This document shows, one piece after another, positions 24,728 through 33,551 of a stretch of 35,357 nucleotides of DNA. This DNA is from Acidaminobacter sp. (GTDB taxonomy: Bacteria; Bacillota; Clostridia; Peptostreptococcales; Acidaminobacteraceae), in contig NZ_JAOTSB010000030.1 in assembly GCF_030247605.1 (NCBI RefSeq), positions 1-35,357 of the forward strand, written 5' to 3'. The notes under the pieces were generated by a model. It did not search any database. It was not told where the DNA came from and was given only the letters and a program-made list of their open reading frames with translations. Within the stretch, counting starts at the first letter, position 1; the number at the start of each line of letters is the position of its first letter. The position numbers and the translations under genes were made by a program.

Positions 24728-25048
24728 TTATTGATTAAACCGTCCATTCAAATAACCGACCAAAGGGCCAAGAATCAGCGCCATAGAGAGCATGGGCAGA
24801 AAATCCTTAGGATTGATTGTATAAATGATCGCTACTAGTGGCAGCATGTTTAAGGTTGACAACACCAAGCCATTGAGCAGAGAGTTTTTGAACAGTGTCA
24901 CATGAGCGACAAAATAGCTCGTTATGATCCAAAACAACAGGATTGAAATCATATTAAGCAGCGGCACTTTAACCATGACGAGCGGAATCAAGTCAATAAG
25001 ACCTGCAGCCAGACCAATGATGATTGCTAAAACAACTTTTTTTGACAT
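24728..25048 (-). CDS. Small four-helix membrane protein of unknown function
   Basis: This 106-residue protein has about four hydrophobic segments (LAIIIGLAAGLIDLIPLVMV, LNMISILLFWIITSYFVAH, LLNGLVLSTLNMLPLVAII, FLPMLSMALILGPLVGYL). No family is recognised with confidence. ATG 25048 follows GGGAGGCAATATA. The gene begins 32 nt after the MarR stop and is probably in the same transcript, so it is a likely target of MarR autoregulation, possibly a stress or drug-response membrane protein. Confidence 0.78.
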   Translation of the reverse strand: MSKKVVLAIIIGLAAGLIDLIPLVMVKVPLLNMISILLFWIITSYFVAHVTLFKNSLLNGLVLSTLNMLPLVAIIYTINPKDFLPMLSMALILGPLVGYLNGRFNQ

Positions 25049-25080
25049 TATATTGCCTCCCAATTAAAGTATAATTCTCA

Positions 25081-25503
25081 CTAGAGTGCCTCCAAATTTT
25101 TGGATATTTTAGACAAGATCGACACGGTTTGCTTTAGTTCATTTTCCGAAATGCCTTCAGTCATTGACTGATGAAGCGACATAAAAGCAGTCATAATTTC
25201 CTTTTTGATCATTATTCCTTGAGCAGACAGCTTAACCATTTTTGAGTGCTCCATATCTTGCTCCAAATAATTTTTGTCCATTAACTTCTTAACATTTCTG
25301 CTGATGTTTCCTTTATCTATGTTTAGTATTCTAACGAGATCGTTTTGGGAGAAACTTCTATTAGGATCTACGTAGAAAAGCATCAAAATTTGCAGTTGTC
25401 CCATTCCTAGCCCATAGGATTTGAGGTCTTTTTCCGTCTTAGCTTTCATCTCTTTGTAAACTGCGACAACCAAATCGCCAAATTGTTCGGGTGAATGCGT
25501 CAT
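25081..25503 (-). CDS. MarR-family transcriptional regulator
   Basis: This 140-residue winged-helix protein has LGMGQLQILMLFYVDPN, the recognition region SQNDLVRILNIDKGNISRNV and wing MEHSKMVKLSAQGIMIKKE. ATG 25503 sits behind AAGGGATCCT; 27 extra codons upstream in the longest frame overlap its own promoter and operator and are not translated in my reading. It is expected to repress itself and the membrane protein gene downstream, through the paired sites at 25531-25585. Confidence 0.9.
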   Translation of the reverse strand: MTHSPEQFGDLVVAVYKEMKAKTEKDLKSYGLGMGQLQILMLFYVDPNRSFSQNDLVRILNIDKGNISRNVKKLMDKNYLEQDMEHSKMVKLSAQGIMIKKEIMTAFMSLHQSMTEGISENELKQTVSILSKISKNLEAL

Positions 25504-25530
25504 AGGATCCCTTCTTTCTTTACGTCGTTT

Positions 25531-25585
25531 GTTGCGTACACAACTTACGTGATTGATTATATCACCCAATTGTTGTGTGCGCAAC
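25531..25585 (-). promoter_or_regulatory. marR promoter with two palindromic operators
   Basis: GTTGCGTACACAAC (25531-25544) and GTTGTGTGCGCAAC (25572-25585) are inverted copies (13 of 14 match), and each is itself near-palindromic. Between them lies minus-strand TATAAT (plus 25556-25561). The outer site covers the -35 region and the inner site the transcription start, the usual geometry of MarR autorepression. Confidence 0.8.
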
Positions 25586-25621
25586 TCGGAATTCTAATTT
25601 TTGTTTGATAAACGATAAAGA

Positions 25622-25654
25622 AAGCTGACTCAGATCATTGATCCAGGTCAGCTT
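25622..25654. other. Short stem-loop of unknown role
   Basis: AAGCTGAC (25622-25629) pairs with GTCAGCTT (25647-25654) in the gap between marR and the aldolase gene. There is no T tract on either side. Confidence 0.4.
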
Positions 25655-25771
25655 CCAGAAAATATGGGGCTAAGATGCCCTCACAGGACTTGCTATATGT
25701 AGATCTTTGAGCAATGAACTTCAGCAACTTCACAGTTGTTACCACAGGTGTTAACAGATACGGTGGATCCC

Positions 25772-25809
25772 AAAATAAAATCCCCAATTCTACTTTGAAT
25801 AGGGGATTT
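25772..25809 (-). terminator. Terminator of the TRAP/meta-cleavage operon
   Basis: GGGGATTT/AAATCCCC stem (plus 25778-25785 and 25802-25809, 16-nt loop), followed on the minus strand by TTTTATTTTG. It lies about 50 nt after the aldolase stop. Confidence 0.75.
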
Positions 25810-25861
25810 GCTGTATTCTACAGCATCAGATTAGGGGAAAACATATCCGTTTAATAGAATT

Positions 25862-26890
25862 TTACAGGGATCGTTTATTTGACAATTCAACCGCGATTTC
25901 AATCAACCAGTCTTCTTGACCGCCGACCGCTTTCCTTCTTCCAGCTTCCATTAGAATATCTCTGACATCAACACCAAATCTTTCACCCGCACGCCTTGCG
26001 TGAAGCAAAAAGCTGGAGTACACACCTGCATAGCCCATGATCAGGGCATCCAAATGGCTGCTAATCGTCAGTCCTTTTTTCTTTAGCGATGGAATCAGGA
26101 TTTTTTCACTGGCATCCATAGCCTTATAGAGATCGCCGCCATGCTCGTACCCCATTTTATTGAGAACAGCGATTAAACTTTCTGTCGAAGTATTACCCGC
26201 ACCCGCTCCTAGCCCTGACAGACAGCCATCTATATAAGTCGCACCCGCTTCAATAGCGGTCAAACTGTTTGACACCGCCAGCCCAAGATTATTATGAGCA
26301 TGATGACCAATTGGAATTTTTAAATTCTTCTTAAGTGAACTGACTTTTTCAAATACATCCTTTGGCAGCATTGCGCCTCCGGAATCTGTAACATAAACCA
26401 CGTCAGCGCCATAGGACTCAAACTTCAGCGCCTCTTCAGTCAAACGATTCACATCCGTCATATGAGCCATCATCAGAAACCCTACAACAAATAGCCCCAT
26501 ATCCTTGGCTGCTTTAACATGCTCTTCTCCCATATCCGCCTCAGTGACATGAGTAGCGATACGCACTGCTTTCGCGCCAGCTTTTTGAGCTTTCTGAAGC
26601 GCTTCTACCGTTCCAATCCCAGGCAGCAGCAGTACTGCAAGCTTTGACTTAGTCAGCTGAGAGGCGGCTGCGCTAATCAGAGAAAAGTCATCATGTTTTC
26701 CGAACCCATAGTTGATCGTAGAGCCAATCAAGCCATCGCCATGGCCAATCTCAATGATATCAATACCAGCGTTTTCAAGTCCGCCCGCTATCTGAGCGGC
26801 ATCTTCCAGTGTAAATTGATGGGAAACGGTATGGCTTCCATCTCGAAGTGTTGTATCTGTTAAGTAAATTCTAGACAATCTGATCACCAC
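25862..26890 (-). CDS. mhpE: 4-hydroxy-2-oxovalerate aldolase
   Basis: This 342-residue HMG-CoA lyase-like TIM barrel cleaves 4-hydroxy-2-oxovalerate to pyruvate and acetaldehyde. Metal and catalytic residues are visible: RDG with Asp17, and GHHAHN with His197 and His199. [18 protein letters not shown] marks the C-terminal part that contacts the dehydrogenase. It overlaps the acetaldehyde dehydrogenase gene by 20 nt. Family pairs (DmpG-DmpF, BphI-BphJ) channel acetaldehyde between subunits, and the overlap fits that. The start is uncertain; GTG 26890, GTG 26887 and TTG 26878 are all possible. Last gene of the operon. Confidence 0.93.
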   Translation of the reverse strand: MVIRLSRIYLTDTTLRDGSHTVSHQFTLEDAAQIAGGLENAGIDIIEIGHGDGLIGSTINYGFGKHDDFSLISAAASQLTKSKLAVLLLPGIGTVEALQKAQKAGAKAVRIATHVTEADMGEEHVKAAKDMGLFVVGFLMMAHMTDVNRLTEEALKFESYGADVVYVTDSGGAMLPKDVFEKVSSLKKNLKIPIGHHAHNNLGLAVSNSLTAIEAGATYIDGCLSGLGAGAGNTSTESLIAVLNKMGYEHGGDLYKAMDASEKILIPSLKKKGLTISSHLDALIMGYAGVYSSFLLHARRAGERFGVDVRDILMEAGRRKAVGGQEDWLIEIAVELSNKRSL

Positions 26891-27749
26891 CCATCAACTT
26901 TTTTGCGTAAGCCTCAGCTATATTTATAGCGGCGCTATTGATGATATCGAGGTTTCCGGAATAGACCGGCAAATAATCTCCTAGACCAGCGACTTGCATC
27001 ATAGTTGTCACCGTATCACCTTGAATGATCGGTCCTAAAATTATTTCATAACCCGGCACATAAGTGCGAATTTTTTCGACCATTTTTTGCACGGCATCTT
27101 TAATGACTTCAAGATCAGGATTTTTAACTTTTGTAAAAATTGTGTTTCTCATATAAATTGGAGGCTCAGCTGGATTGACAATAATAATAACCTTGCCCTC
27201 GTCCGCACCGCCAACCTTTTCAAGCGCTTCCTTGGTGGTAACTGTAAACTCATCAATATTTTTTCTCGTACCAGGTCCGATACTTTTACTGCTGACAGAA
27301 GAAACGATTTCAGCGTAATAAACATCAGCAACTTCATTTATAGCTGCAACAATAGGAGTTACAGCTTGTCCGGCGCAGGTAACAGTATTGACATTATCCA
27401 ACTCCAAAAAATCATCTGTCAAGTTGACTGCAGGAACACAATAGGGGCCAACCGCTGCAGGGGTAAGGTCAATCGCGAACTTCCCAGCCTCTTTGAGTAA
27501 TGATGCGTGCTGTAAATGTGCGGTTGCACTTGTACAATCGAACACAATTTGTATGTCATCTTCTTTCAGAATGTCTGCTATCCCATTGCTTGATGCTCTG
27601 ATTCCCATTTGACGCGCATGATCCAAACCCTTGGATTCACGAATGTTTACGATCATGGACGTTTCCAAGTATGGACTACGCTTAATCTTATATAACAAAT
27701 CCAGACCAATGTTGCCTGGACCTATCACGCCAACTTTAATTCTCTTCAT
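26871..27749 (-). CDS. mhpF: Acetaldehyde dehydrogenase (acylating)
   Basis: This 292-residue enzyme oxidises acetaldehyde to acetyl-CoA with NAD+. It has the Rossmann motif GVIGPGNIG at the N-terminus and nucleophile Cys125 in TVTCAGQAV, and [20 protein letters not shown] at the aldolase-contact C-terminus. ATG 27749 follows GGGGTCTATA, four codons inside the longest frame. The gene lies 17 nt after the hydratase stop and overlaps the aldolase gene, consistent with a channelling complex. Confidence 0.94.
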   Translation of the reverse strand: MKRIKVGVIGPGNIGLDLLYKIKRSPYLETSMIVNIRESKGLDHARQMGIRASSNGIADILKEDDIQIVFDCTSATAHLQHASLLKEAGKFAIDLTPAAVGPYCVPAVNLTDDFLELDNVNTVTCAGQAVTPIVAAINEVADVYYAEIVSSVSSKSIGPGTRKNIDEFTVTTKEALEKVGGADEGKVIIIVNPAEPPIYMRNTIFTKVKNPDLEVIKDAVQKMVEKIRTYVPGYEIILGPIIQGDTVTTMMQVAGLGDYLPVYSGNLDIINSAAINIAEAYAKKLMGGDQIV

Positions 27750-27766
27750 TATAGACCCCACTCTCG

Positions 27767-28552
27767 TTATTCAAATTTTAACTGAATATCACCCAATGTC
27801 TCAAATTTCGCAGTAAATACATCCCCGGATTCTGCGTTTAATGCCGCTGATAAAGCGCCCGAGAACACCACTTCGCCTTTTTTAAGTGTGACTCCAAACG
27901 TTCCGAGCGTATTAGCCAACCAAGCAACCGCATAGGCAGGATCGCCTAACGCATCTTCGCCTCTTCCTTCATTGACTTTTTCTCCATTCTTCCAAAATTC
28001 CATTTTAAGGCCCTTTAAGTCTACTGATTTAGGATCGACCTTTTGAGAGCTGAGGATATATCGTCCGGATGAAGCATTGTCGGCAACGGTATCTATAATA
28101 TTTATTTTCCAGTTTGCGACACGACTATCGACAATTTCGATAGCGGCTACAACATAGTCTGTGGCGTTAATAACGTCTTCGGGTGTGATCCCTGGGCCAT
28201 TCAGATCCTCTTTCAATATGAAGGCAATCTCACCTTCGGCTTTGGGCTGAAGCATAGTGCCGCGATCCGTGACGCCATTATGAACTTCCATACTTTTGAG
28301 GAGGTAGCCAAAATCCGGCTGATTGACACCCAGCATGTTTTGCATGACTAATGAAGTAAGACCAATTTTCTTGCCCGTAATCGAGTCCCCTTTGGAGAGT
28401 TTACTGTCAATATTGATTTTTTGAATTTGATAGGCATCCTCAATTGCTAACTCAGGGAAGCGAGCCGATACCGCTTGAATCGGTACACAGGTTTGTTCAG
28501 AGTTGAATAATTCTAATGCAATCCCCTCAAGTTTTGCAGACATATTTTCCAT
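27767..28552 (-). CDS. mhpD: 2-keto-4-pentenoate hydratase
   Basis: This 261-residue enzyme of the FAH-related hydratase/decarboxylase family adds water to 2-hydroxypenta-2,4-dienoate to give 4-hydroxy-2-oxovalerate. Characteristic blocks: [63 protein letters not shown] and [14 protein letters not shown]. The start ATG 28552 is eight bases behind GGGGGA; longer starts overlap the hydrolase gene. It is the second enzyme of the lower meta-cleavage sequence in gene order and in pathway order. Confidence 0.93.
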   Translation of the reverse strand: MENMSAKLEGIALELFNSEQTCVPIQAVSARFPELAIEDAYQIQKINIDSKLSKGDSITGKKIGLTSLVMQNMLGVNQPDFGYLLKSMEVHNGVTDRGTMLQPKAEGEIAFILKEDLNGPGITPEDVINATDYVVAAIEIVDSRVANWKINIIDTVADNASSGRYILSSQKVDPKSVDLKGLKMEFWKNGEKVNEGRGEDALGDPAYAVAWLANTLGTFGVTLKKGEVVFSGALSAALNAESGDVFTAKFETLGDIQLKFE

Positions 28553-28574
28553 AGACTTCATCCCCCATATGATG

Positions 28575-29399
28575 TTACTCGGCAAGAAAATCTTCGACTA
28601 ATTTGCAAAAGCGCCCTGTCTGTTCAATTTGAGTCCAGTGACCGCAGTGTCCAAATACATGGAGTTGCGCGTCGTCAATTAAGCTCATGAGTCTAAAAGC
28701 ATTGTCGAGTGGAATGACTTGATCCTCTCTGCCATGTACTATGAGCGTAGGCTGCGTAATTTTCGAAATCTTTTCTTCGTCAGATGCCATAGATTCCACA
28801 CCATTTTGTCTTGGTGCTGGAAACATAGCTGAAAACGACTCTTGGAATCCAGGCTCGATGCTCGCTTCAAATCTCATATTTATTAGATTGTCTGTCACGA
28901 TCTCTTTGTTATAGGCAAAAAGATTGATCATTTTCTTCATATTTTCGAAGGAAGGCGTGTAACCCCAAACATCATCCAATCCTTGTGTAATAGGAAAACT
29001 AATGCCCATACTTCCCATTAGAACAATTCGTCGAATTCTTTCCGGATATTCAATAGCAAGTTTAATAGCCAGACCACCACCAAAAGAGTTTCCAACGAGA
29101 TCGACTTTTTCAAGTTTGAGAGCATCCATAAAATCAATGACCTGCTGCGTCCAGTTCGTCATGTTGTATTCAGGATTTTCAGGTCTTTCTGTATATCCGA
29201 AACCAACTAGATCTGGTGCAATAACGCGTCTATTCTTGGCCAATTCAGGGATGACAAGACGCCAATTGGCCCAAGCGGTAACTCCAGGACCTGAGCCATG
29301 AAGAAGCATAACAGGATAACCTTCACCCTGATCATGATAATTTGTATTAAAGGCTCCAGTCATTATTTGATTTGCAATTTCAGGCTTTACATTTGACAT
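28575..29399 (-). CDS. Meta-cleavage product (C-C bond) alpha/beta-hydrolase
   Basis: This 274-residue alpha/beta-hydrolase has the oxyanion motif HGSGPG (34-39) typical of MhpC/XylF/BphD, nucleophile elbow GNSFGG with Ser105, Asp226 (REDQVIP) and His254 (GHCGHW). These enzymes split a 2-hydroxy-6-oxo-dienoate into 2-hydroxypentadienoate and a carboxylic acid. The motif set, length and position before hydratase, dehydrogenase and aldolase make this function likely. Its natural substrate side chain is unknown. ATG follows AGGAGG. First catabolic gene after the transporter. Confidence 0.88.
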   Translation of the reverse strand: MSNVKPEIANQIMTGAFNTNYHDQGEGYPVMLLHGSGPGVTAWANWRLVIPELAKNRRVIAPDLVGFGYTERPENPEYNMTNWTQQVIDFMDALKLEKVDLVGNSFGGGLAIKLAIEYPERIRRIVLMGSMGISFPITQGLDDVWGYTPSFENMKKMINLFAYNKEIVTDNLINMRFEASIEPGFQESFSAMFPAPRQNGVESMASDEEKISKITQPTLIVHGREDQVIPLDNAFRLMSLIDDAQLHVFGHCGHWTQIEQTGRFCKLVEDFLAE

Positions 29400-29441
29400 A
29401 ATAATTCCTCCTATCTTGTAATATATAACAAGCCAGTTTTT

Positions 29442-30752
29442 TTATAGGATCCACATAACGGACTGTGGAATAAACGTTATAATTGCCAGCGCAACCAATA
29501 AAGCAATCAGAAAAGGCATCGTCTCTCGGGTGATCTCCTGTATACTGGTTCCAAATACTCTTGCGGACGTAAACAAGGTTATGCCAAAAGGCGGTGTCAG
29601 CATTCCTATGGCGAGGTTCGTTGTCAGCATGATGCCGAAGTGCACGGGATCGATCCCCAGTGTCAATGCAATCGGCAGAGCAATTGGTACTAATATATAT
29701 TGAATGGAACCCGACTCCATAAACATGCCGGCGATTAAGACTATAACGTTGACTATAAGTAATATCGTATATTTACTATTGGTCAAGGCTAAGACTGTAT
29801 CAAGGATCGTCTGTGGAATCTTAACGTAGACCATAACCCATGCGAATAGTGCTGCAGCAGCCATGATGACCATGATGCCAGCAGTGGATATAGCTGATGC
29901 CAAGAAAATTCTTGGAAGGTCTTTCCACTTCATCTCCTTGTACACAAAGATTCCGATAATAATGGAGTAGATTACTGCTACGACGGCAGACTCCGTCGGT
30001 GTAAAAATGCCGGCGAAAACGCCGCCAACGATAATGACAGGTGTACCTAATGCCCATAATGAATCGAGGAAATAATGCAGTCCGGACAACTTTTTGCCCT
30101 TCTCTTCATGTACTAATCCCTTGATTTCAATTTCACCGGCAGCAATCTGTTCAGCTTTGGCTTGATAACCGCGTTTTTTTGAAATCAGAATCGTAGGAAC
30201 AACAAGCGCGGCACCTACAATCAGACCGGCAGGCAAGCCAACCTTATAGAGATCAGAAACGGCAACTTTGGATAGAACCGCATAAATTATGAAGGCGATA
30301 CTCGGCGGAATAATAATACCAATTGGGCTCGCCGCCGCTACGATTGTAGCGCTGAATGACCGGCTGTAACCCGCACGCAGCATGCCGGTCATCATAACCC
30401 CGCCAATTGCTGCTGCTGTGGCGATCCCGCTGCCAGATATTGCAGCGAAGAACATACAGGAGATTATTGCGACGACACCTAATCCGCCATGAATATTTCC
30501 TACCGCAGCCGCTGCCATATTAACAATTCTCTTTGCTATGCCGCCTTGATTCATCAGGTCTCCCGCCAGAATAAAGAACGGTACAGCCAGCAACGCCGCT
30601 GAGTCAATACCGGCAAATAGTTTCTGAATAACCACAACGTGCTGGATATCGTTTGCATAAATAAAAACCAATGAGGATAAACCCAGTGCCGTGACGATAG
30701 GCGCACCGACTACAAGCAGCAGCAGCGCTGTTCCGAACAAAATACCGCCCAT
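29442..30752 (-). CDS. dctM: TRAP transporter large permease (DctM type)
   Basis: This 436-residue membrane protein has about 12 to 13 hydrophobic segments. It has the TRAP-large-permease blocks VPFFILAGDLMNQGGIAKR, AISGSGIATAAAIGGVMM, AAASPIGIIIPPSIAFIIY and TPTESAVVAVIYSI. It drives Na+ or H+ coupled uptake of a carboxylate delivered by the binding protein. The start ATG lies directly after the DctQ stop codon, with GGAGGTCGAATAA inside dctQ, which indicates tight translational coupling. Confidence 0.94.
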   Translation of the reverse strand: MGGILFGTALLLLVVGAPIVTALGLSSLVFIYANDIQHVVVIQKLFAGIDSAALLAVPFFILAGDLMNQGGIAKRIVNMAAAAVGNIHGGLGVVAIISCMFFAAISGSGIATAAAIGGVMMTGMLRAGYSRSFSATIVAAASPIGIIIPPSIAFIIYAVLSKVAVSDLYKVGLPAGLIVGAALVVPTILISKKRGYQAKAEQIAAGEIEIKGLVHEEKGKKLSGLHYFLDSLWALGTPVIIVGGVFAGIFTPTESAVVAVIYSIIIGIFVYKEMKWKDLPRIFLASAISTAGIMVIMAAAALFAWVMVYVKIPQTILDTVLALTNSKYTILLIVNVIVLIAGMFMESGSIQYILVPIALPIALTLGIDPVHFGIMLTTNLAIGMLTPPFGITLFTSARVFGTSIQEITRETMPFLIALLVALAIITFIPQSVMWIL

Positions 30753-31235
30753 TTATTCGACCTCCTGGTTAAACAATTGATTCATAATAAAAACAAACAC
30801 TTGAAAAACTAGAATGGAAAATGCGATCGGGAAGATCCCGTAAACGATTTTCATCGGAATTCTCATGTTGGTAGAAACCTGTGTACCAGCCAATGTCATC
30901 ATGTCCGCAGCGATAAATATCGCTATCCCAAAAAAAGCAGCTGTCAGAAGCTGCTGAAAAATCACAAGCCACTTTCTGACCTTAGGAGATACTGCCACCT
31001 CCAAGGCACTAACATTAATGTGAGAGGCTCTTCCCGCCATCACAGCAGAGCCTACCATTACCAAAGCAATATTAGTGTATCTGGTCAACTCTTCGGTCCA
31101 TCTCAAGCCTGTTTGAAAGACATACCTTAATAAAATTTGACCGAAGTAGGTCACTGTCATCAAGGCAAAAGCGAATATCAGAAACCAACCACAAACTTTA
31201 TTTACAACTTCACTGATCTGGTTCAGAGTCTTCAA
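30753..31235 (-). CDS. dctQ: TRAP transporter small permease (DctQ type)
   Basis: This 160-residue protein has four predicted membrane segments (VNKVCGWFLIFAFALMTVTY, YTNIALVMVGSAVMAGRASH, LVIFQQLLTAAFFGIAIFIA, YGIFPIAFSILVFQVFVFIM). The family LRYVFQTGLRWTEELTRY block follows the first helix. The start is TTG 31235, behind GGGAGATG. It joins DctM to form the membrane complex. Confidence 0.92.
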   Translation of the reverse strand: MKTLNQISEVVNKVCGWFLIFAFALMTVTYFGQILLRYVFQTGLRWTEELTRYTNIALVMVGSAVMAGRASHINVSALEVAVSPKVRKWLVIFQQLLTAAFFGIAIFIAADMMTLAGTQVSTNMRIPMKIVYGIFPIAFSILVFQVFVFIMNQLFNQEVE

Positions 31236-31269
31236 ACTATCATCTCCCTAATATATGCATATCACTTGA

Positions 31270-31309
31270 AAAAAATGGTGAAGGGCTTCGGGAAGCAAAA
31301 CCCTTCACC
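31270..31309 (-). terminator. Leaky terminator/attenuator between dctP and dctQ
   Basis: On the minus strand GGTGAAGGG pairs with CCCTTCACC (9 bp, plus 31277-31285 and 31301-31309), with a further short stem in the loop, followed by ATTTTTTT. It lies 12 nt past the dctP stop codon. It would give more binding protein than permease. Confidence 0.8.
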
Positions 31310-31320
31310 TGTATTGCTTT

Positions 31321-32358
31321 TTACTGAATTGCTTTTATGGCTTCAAGATACTCTCCGGAATGGTCTTTAAGGAACTTGTCATATACCGGTGTCATAAGCG
31401 CTTCAAATGCAGCTTTATCCTCTACTGCGTTGAATACCATACCTTTAGATTCAAGTTCAGTCTTTGCAGCTTCTTCATTAGCTTTTTGCTCAAGGCCTAA
31501 GGTCTTAGCTGCTTCAAGGCCGGCTTGGCGAATCATTTCCTGATCCTCAGGGCTCATACCGTTAAGCAGATTGGTGTTCATCTGAAGTGCGGCGAATGCG
31601 AAGAAGTGGCCGGTTTCAGACATATACTTCTGGACTTCGTCAATTTTGTAGTCACGTGTGGTAACAATTGTGTTTTCATGTGCGTCAATAGTCTTTTGCT
31701 GGAGCGCTGTAAAAACCTCGCCCCATGCCATAGCTTGAGCGTTTGCACCAAGTGCTTTGAATGTATCAATATAGGTTTCACTTTCAGCAACCCTGATTTT
31801 AAGACCCTTTAAGTCATCTGGCACCATAATTGGTTCTATGTTGCTGGTGACGTGCCTAAAGCCTCTTGGCATAAAAGATAATGTCGTCATGCCAACAGAA
31901 TCAGTCAATCTGTACATCTCAGTTGCAATGTCTGAATCGAGGAATTTTTCAACATGATCCCAGTCTCTGAAAAGATAAGGCAAATCCTGTACCGCCATTT
32001 CCGGTACAAATTGATTTATGTCTGATGCCGTAATAATAGTAAAATCGACGTTCCCAATCTGAAGTGATTCCATCAATTCTCTGTCAACGCCTAACTGACC
32101 TGCAGGGAAGACGTCAATTTCATATCTGCCTTCCGAGCGTTCTGAGACCAAACGCGCAAACTCATTGGCAAAGTTGTCGTAGGCAGTTCCAGGTGCAGCT
32201 ATGTGACCAAGTTTAAATACTTTTACTTCTGTTGAAGCCGGTTCGTTTGCAGCAGGCGCTTCCGCAGGCGCAGCAGGTTCGCTGGAGCCACCACAGGCAG
32301 TCAGCAGCATTGACAAGATCAGTAGTACACTTAACAACATCATTCCACGCTTTTTCAT
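31321..32358 (-). CDS. dctP: TRAP transporter substrate-binding lipoprotein (DctP type)
   Basis: This 345-residue protein has a lipoprotein signal peptide ending in the lipobox LLTAC (lipidated Cys22), then a Gly/Ser/Ala/Pro-rich linker. It has the DctP fold blocks FKLGHIAAPGTAYDNFANEF, FPAGQLGVDRELMESLQIG and GLKIRVAESETYIDTFKALG, the last containing the conserved Arg that contacts the substrate carboxylate, and AWGEVFTALQQKTIDAHENT. It captures an organic acid outside the membrane. ATG follows AAGGAGAGTGTCAA. The promoter region carries a palindromic site shared with iclR. The substrate is inferred from the operon to be an aromatic ring-cleavage-type or related 2-oxo/hydroxy acid. Confidence 0.94.
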   Translation of the reverse strand: MKKRGMMLLSVLLILSMLLTACGGSSEPAAPAEAPAANEPASTEVKVFKLGHIAAPGTAYDNFANEFARLVSERSEGRYEIDVFPAGQLGVDRELMESLQIGNVDFTIITASDINQFVPEMAVQDLPYLFRDWDHVEKFLDSDIATEMYRLTDSVGMTTLSFMPRGFRHVTSNIEPIMVPDDLKGLKIRVAESETYIDTFKALGANAQAMAWGEVFTALQQKTIDAHENTIVTTRDYKIDEVQKYMSETGHFFAFAALQMNTNLLNGMSPEDQEMIRQAGLEAAKTLGLEQKANEEAAKTELESKGMVFNAVEDKAAFEALMTPVYDKFLKDHSGEYLEAIKAIQ

Positions 32359-32426
32359 TTGACACTCTCCTTAATCTTTTTTTGAATCCCCTTTGTTGCT
32401 GAAAATTATGTTACGCCCCGCCGTTT

Positions 32427-32453
32427 GTGCGACATTGTCGCACTGTGTTCTCA
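32427..32453 (-). promoter_or_regulatory. Candidate IclR operator upstream of dctP
   Basis: A perfect 17-nt palindrome, GTGCGACA T TGTCGCAC (32427-32443), runs into a 22-nt block (32432-32453), of which 20 positions recur upstream of iclR at 33410-33431. A possible -10 CATAAT lies at plus 32405-32410 on the minus strand, so the site would cover the -35 region. Confidence 0.65.
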
Positions 32454-32552
32454 CAACGAGGTTTATTAAAAGGGTATTTCTACCCCAATAATTCCATTTT
32501 CTATTTAGTCCCTTAACTATACAGCTTAGGTATCCTCAATATTTTAAAAAGC

Positions 32553-33326
32553 TTATCTGAGTGAACCTCGATAGCCCAGTTTTAATGAAACATCACCCGT
32601 AGCTTTTTTTAGAAGCTGGATTGCCTCTTGAATTTTTTCATCTGTCATTCTGATCGTTGGTCCAGAAACGCTTATAGCATATCTCACCTGTCCGGTATGA
32701 TCAAATATTGGCGCAGCGACGCAGGTTAAACCTTCGATCCGCTCTTCATGATCCATAGCAAAGCCATTATTTCTTATTTCGCTCAGGTTTTCCAGGAGTG
32801 CCGGCTTCGACGTTATGGTTTGACTTGTAAATGCTTTCAATTCATTTGGCAATTTGCTGTTGACCATCTCCGGATCTAAATACGCCAGCATTGCTTTTCC
32901 AACACCTGTACAATAGGCCGGATTGCGTGTTCCAATTGTCGTAAAGATCCTCATGGATTGAAATGATTCTTGCTTGTCAATGTAGATAACTTCCAAGCCC
33001 TCGAGCATCCCTAAATGGACAGTTTCTTCAATTGTATTTCGAATTTCGCTAAGCAGCGGTGATGCGATGTGATGAATATCCATAGAATTAATCACTAAAT
33101 TGCCGAGTTCCACCAAGCGAATACCTAAACAATATTTCTGATTTTCATCATTTTGACTCACCAGGCCATGATATTTTAACGTATTAAGTATTCCAAATGC
33201 AGTACTTTTATGTAAATCCAGCTGTTCAGCAATTTCAGTCAACTTAAGCTCTCGTGTCGTATCCGAAAAAAGCTGGAGGATCATCATTGCCCGATCGATA
33301 GATTGAACGCGTTTCCCATCTTCCAT
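32553..33326 (-). CDS. IclR-family transcriptional regulator
   Basis: This 257-residue protein has an N-terminal winged helix (SIDRAMMILQLFSD, KLTEIAEQLDLHKSTAFGIL) and a C-terminal ligand domain of GAF-like fold (TVHLGMLEGLEVIYIDKQES, RNPAYCTGVGKAMLAYL, GFAMDHEERIEGLTCVAAP, YAISVSGPTIRMTDEKI). The start ATG 33326 is six bases from GAGGGTG; upstream ATG 33341 and TTG 33344 lie before that ribosome binding site. It is transcribed toward the TRAP/meta-cleavage operon and is its probable regulator, as IclR proteins often are for aromatic and acid catabolism. Confidence 0.92.
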   Translation of the reverse strand: MEDGKRVQSIDRAMMILQLFSDTTRELKLTEIAEQLDLHKSTAFGILNTLKYHGLVSQNDENQKYCLGIRLVELGNLVINSMDIHHIASPLLSEIRNTIEETVHLGMLEGLEVIYIDKQESFQSMRIFTTIGTRNPAYCTGVGKAMLAYLDPEMVNSKLPNELKAFTSQTITSKPALLENLSEIRNNGFAMDHEERIEGLTCVAAPIFDHTGQVRYAISVSGPTIRMTDEKIQEAIQLLKKATGDVSLKLGYRGSLR

Positions 33327-33359
33327 ATCCAACACCCTCATCAAGGTTTCATTTTCTGA

Positions 33360-33431
33360 ATATTAACACATTAAAAAAGCAATGTAAATAGATTTTAAGA
33401 AAAAATCCTACATTGTCGCACCGCGTTCTCA
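33360..33431 (-). promoter_or_regulatory. iclR promoter and upstream candidate operator
   Basis: On the minus strand TTTACA (plus 33383-33388), a 17-bp spacer and TAATAT (33360-33365). A 22-nt block at 33410-33431 (containing ATTGTCGCAC) matches the dctP operator at 20 of 22 positions and lies 22 bp upstream of the -35 box. Confidence 0.7.
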
Positions 33432-33510
33432 TTTTTTATGAAAGTTAGTACTTCACGACAGTTCCACTCCCGATCTGTTAATTTATTTTAGATTCGCGGG
33501 TACACTGACA

Positions 33511-33551
33511 AAGAGACAGCTCGTCATCCAAGTGATGCCAAGCTGTCTCTT
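33511..33551. terminator. Hairpin at the 3' end of the small membrane protein gene
   Basis: AAGAGACAGCT (33511-33521) and AGCTGTCTCTT (33541-33551) form a perfect 11-bp stem whose loop contains the TGA stop (33524-33526). There is no strong T tract. Confidence 0.5.
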
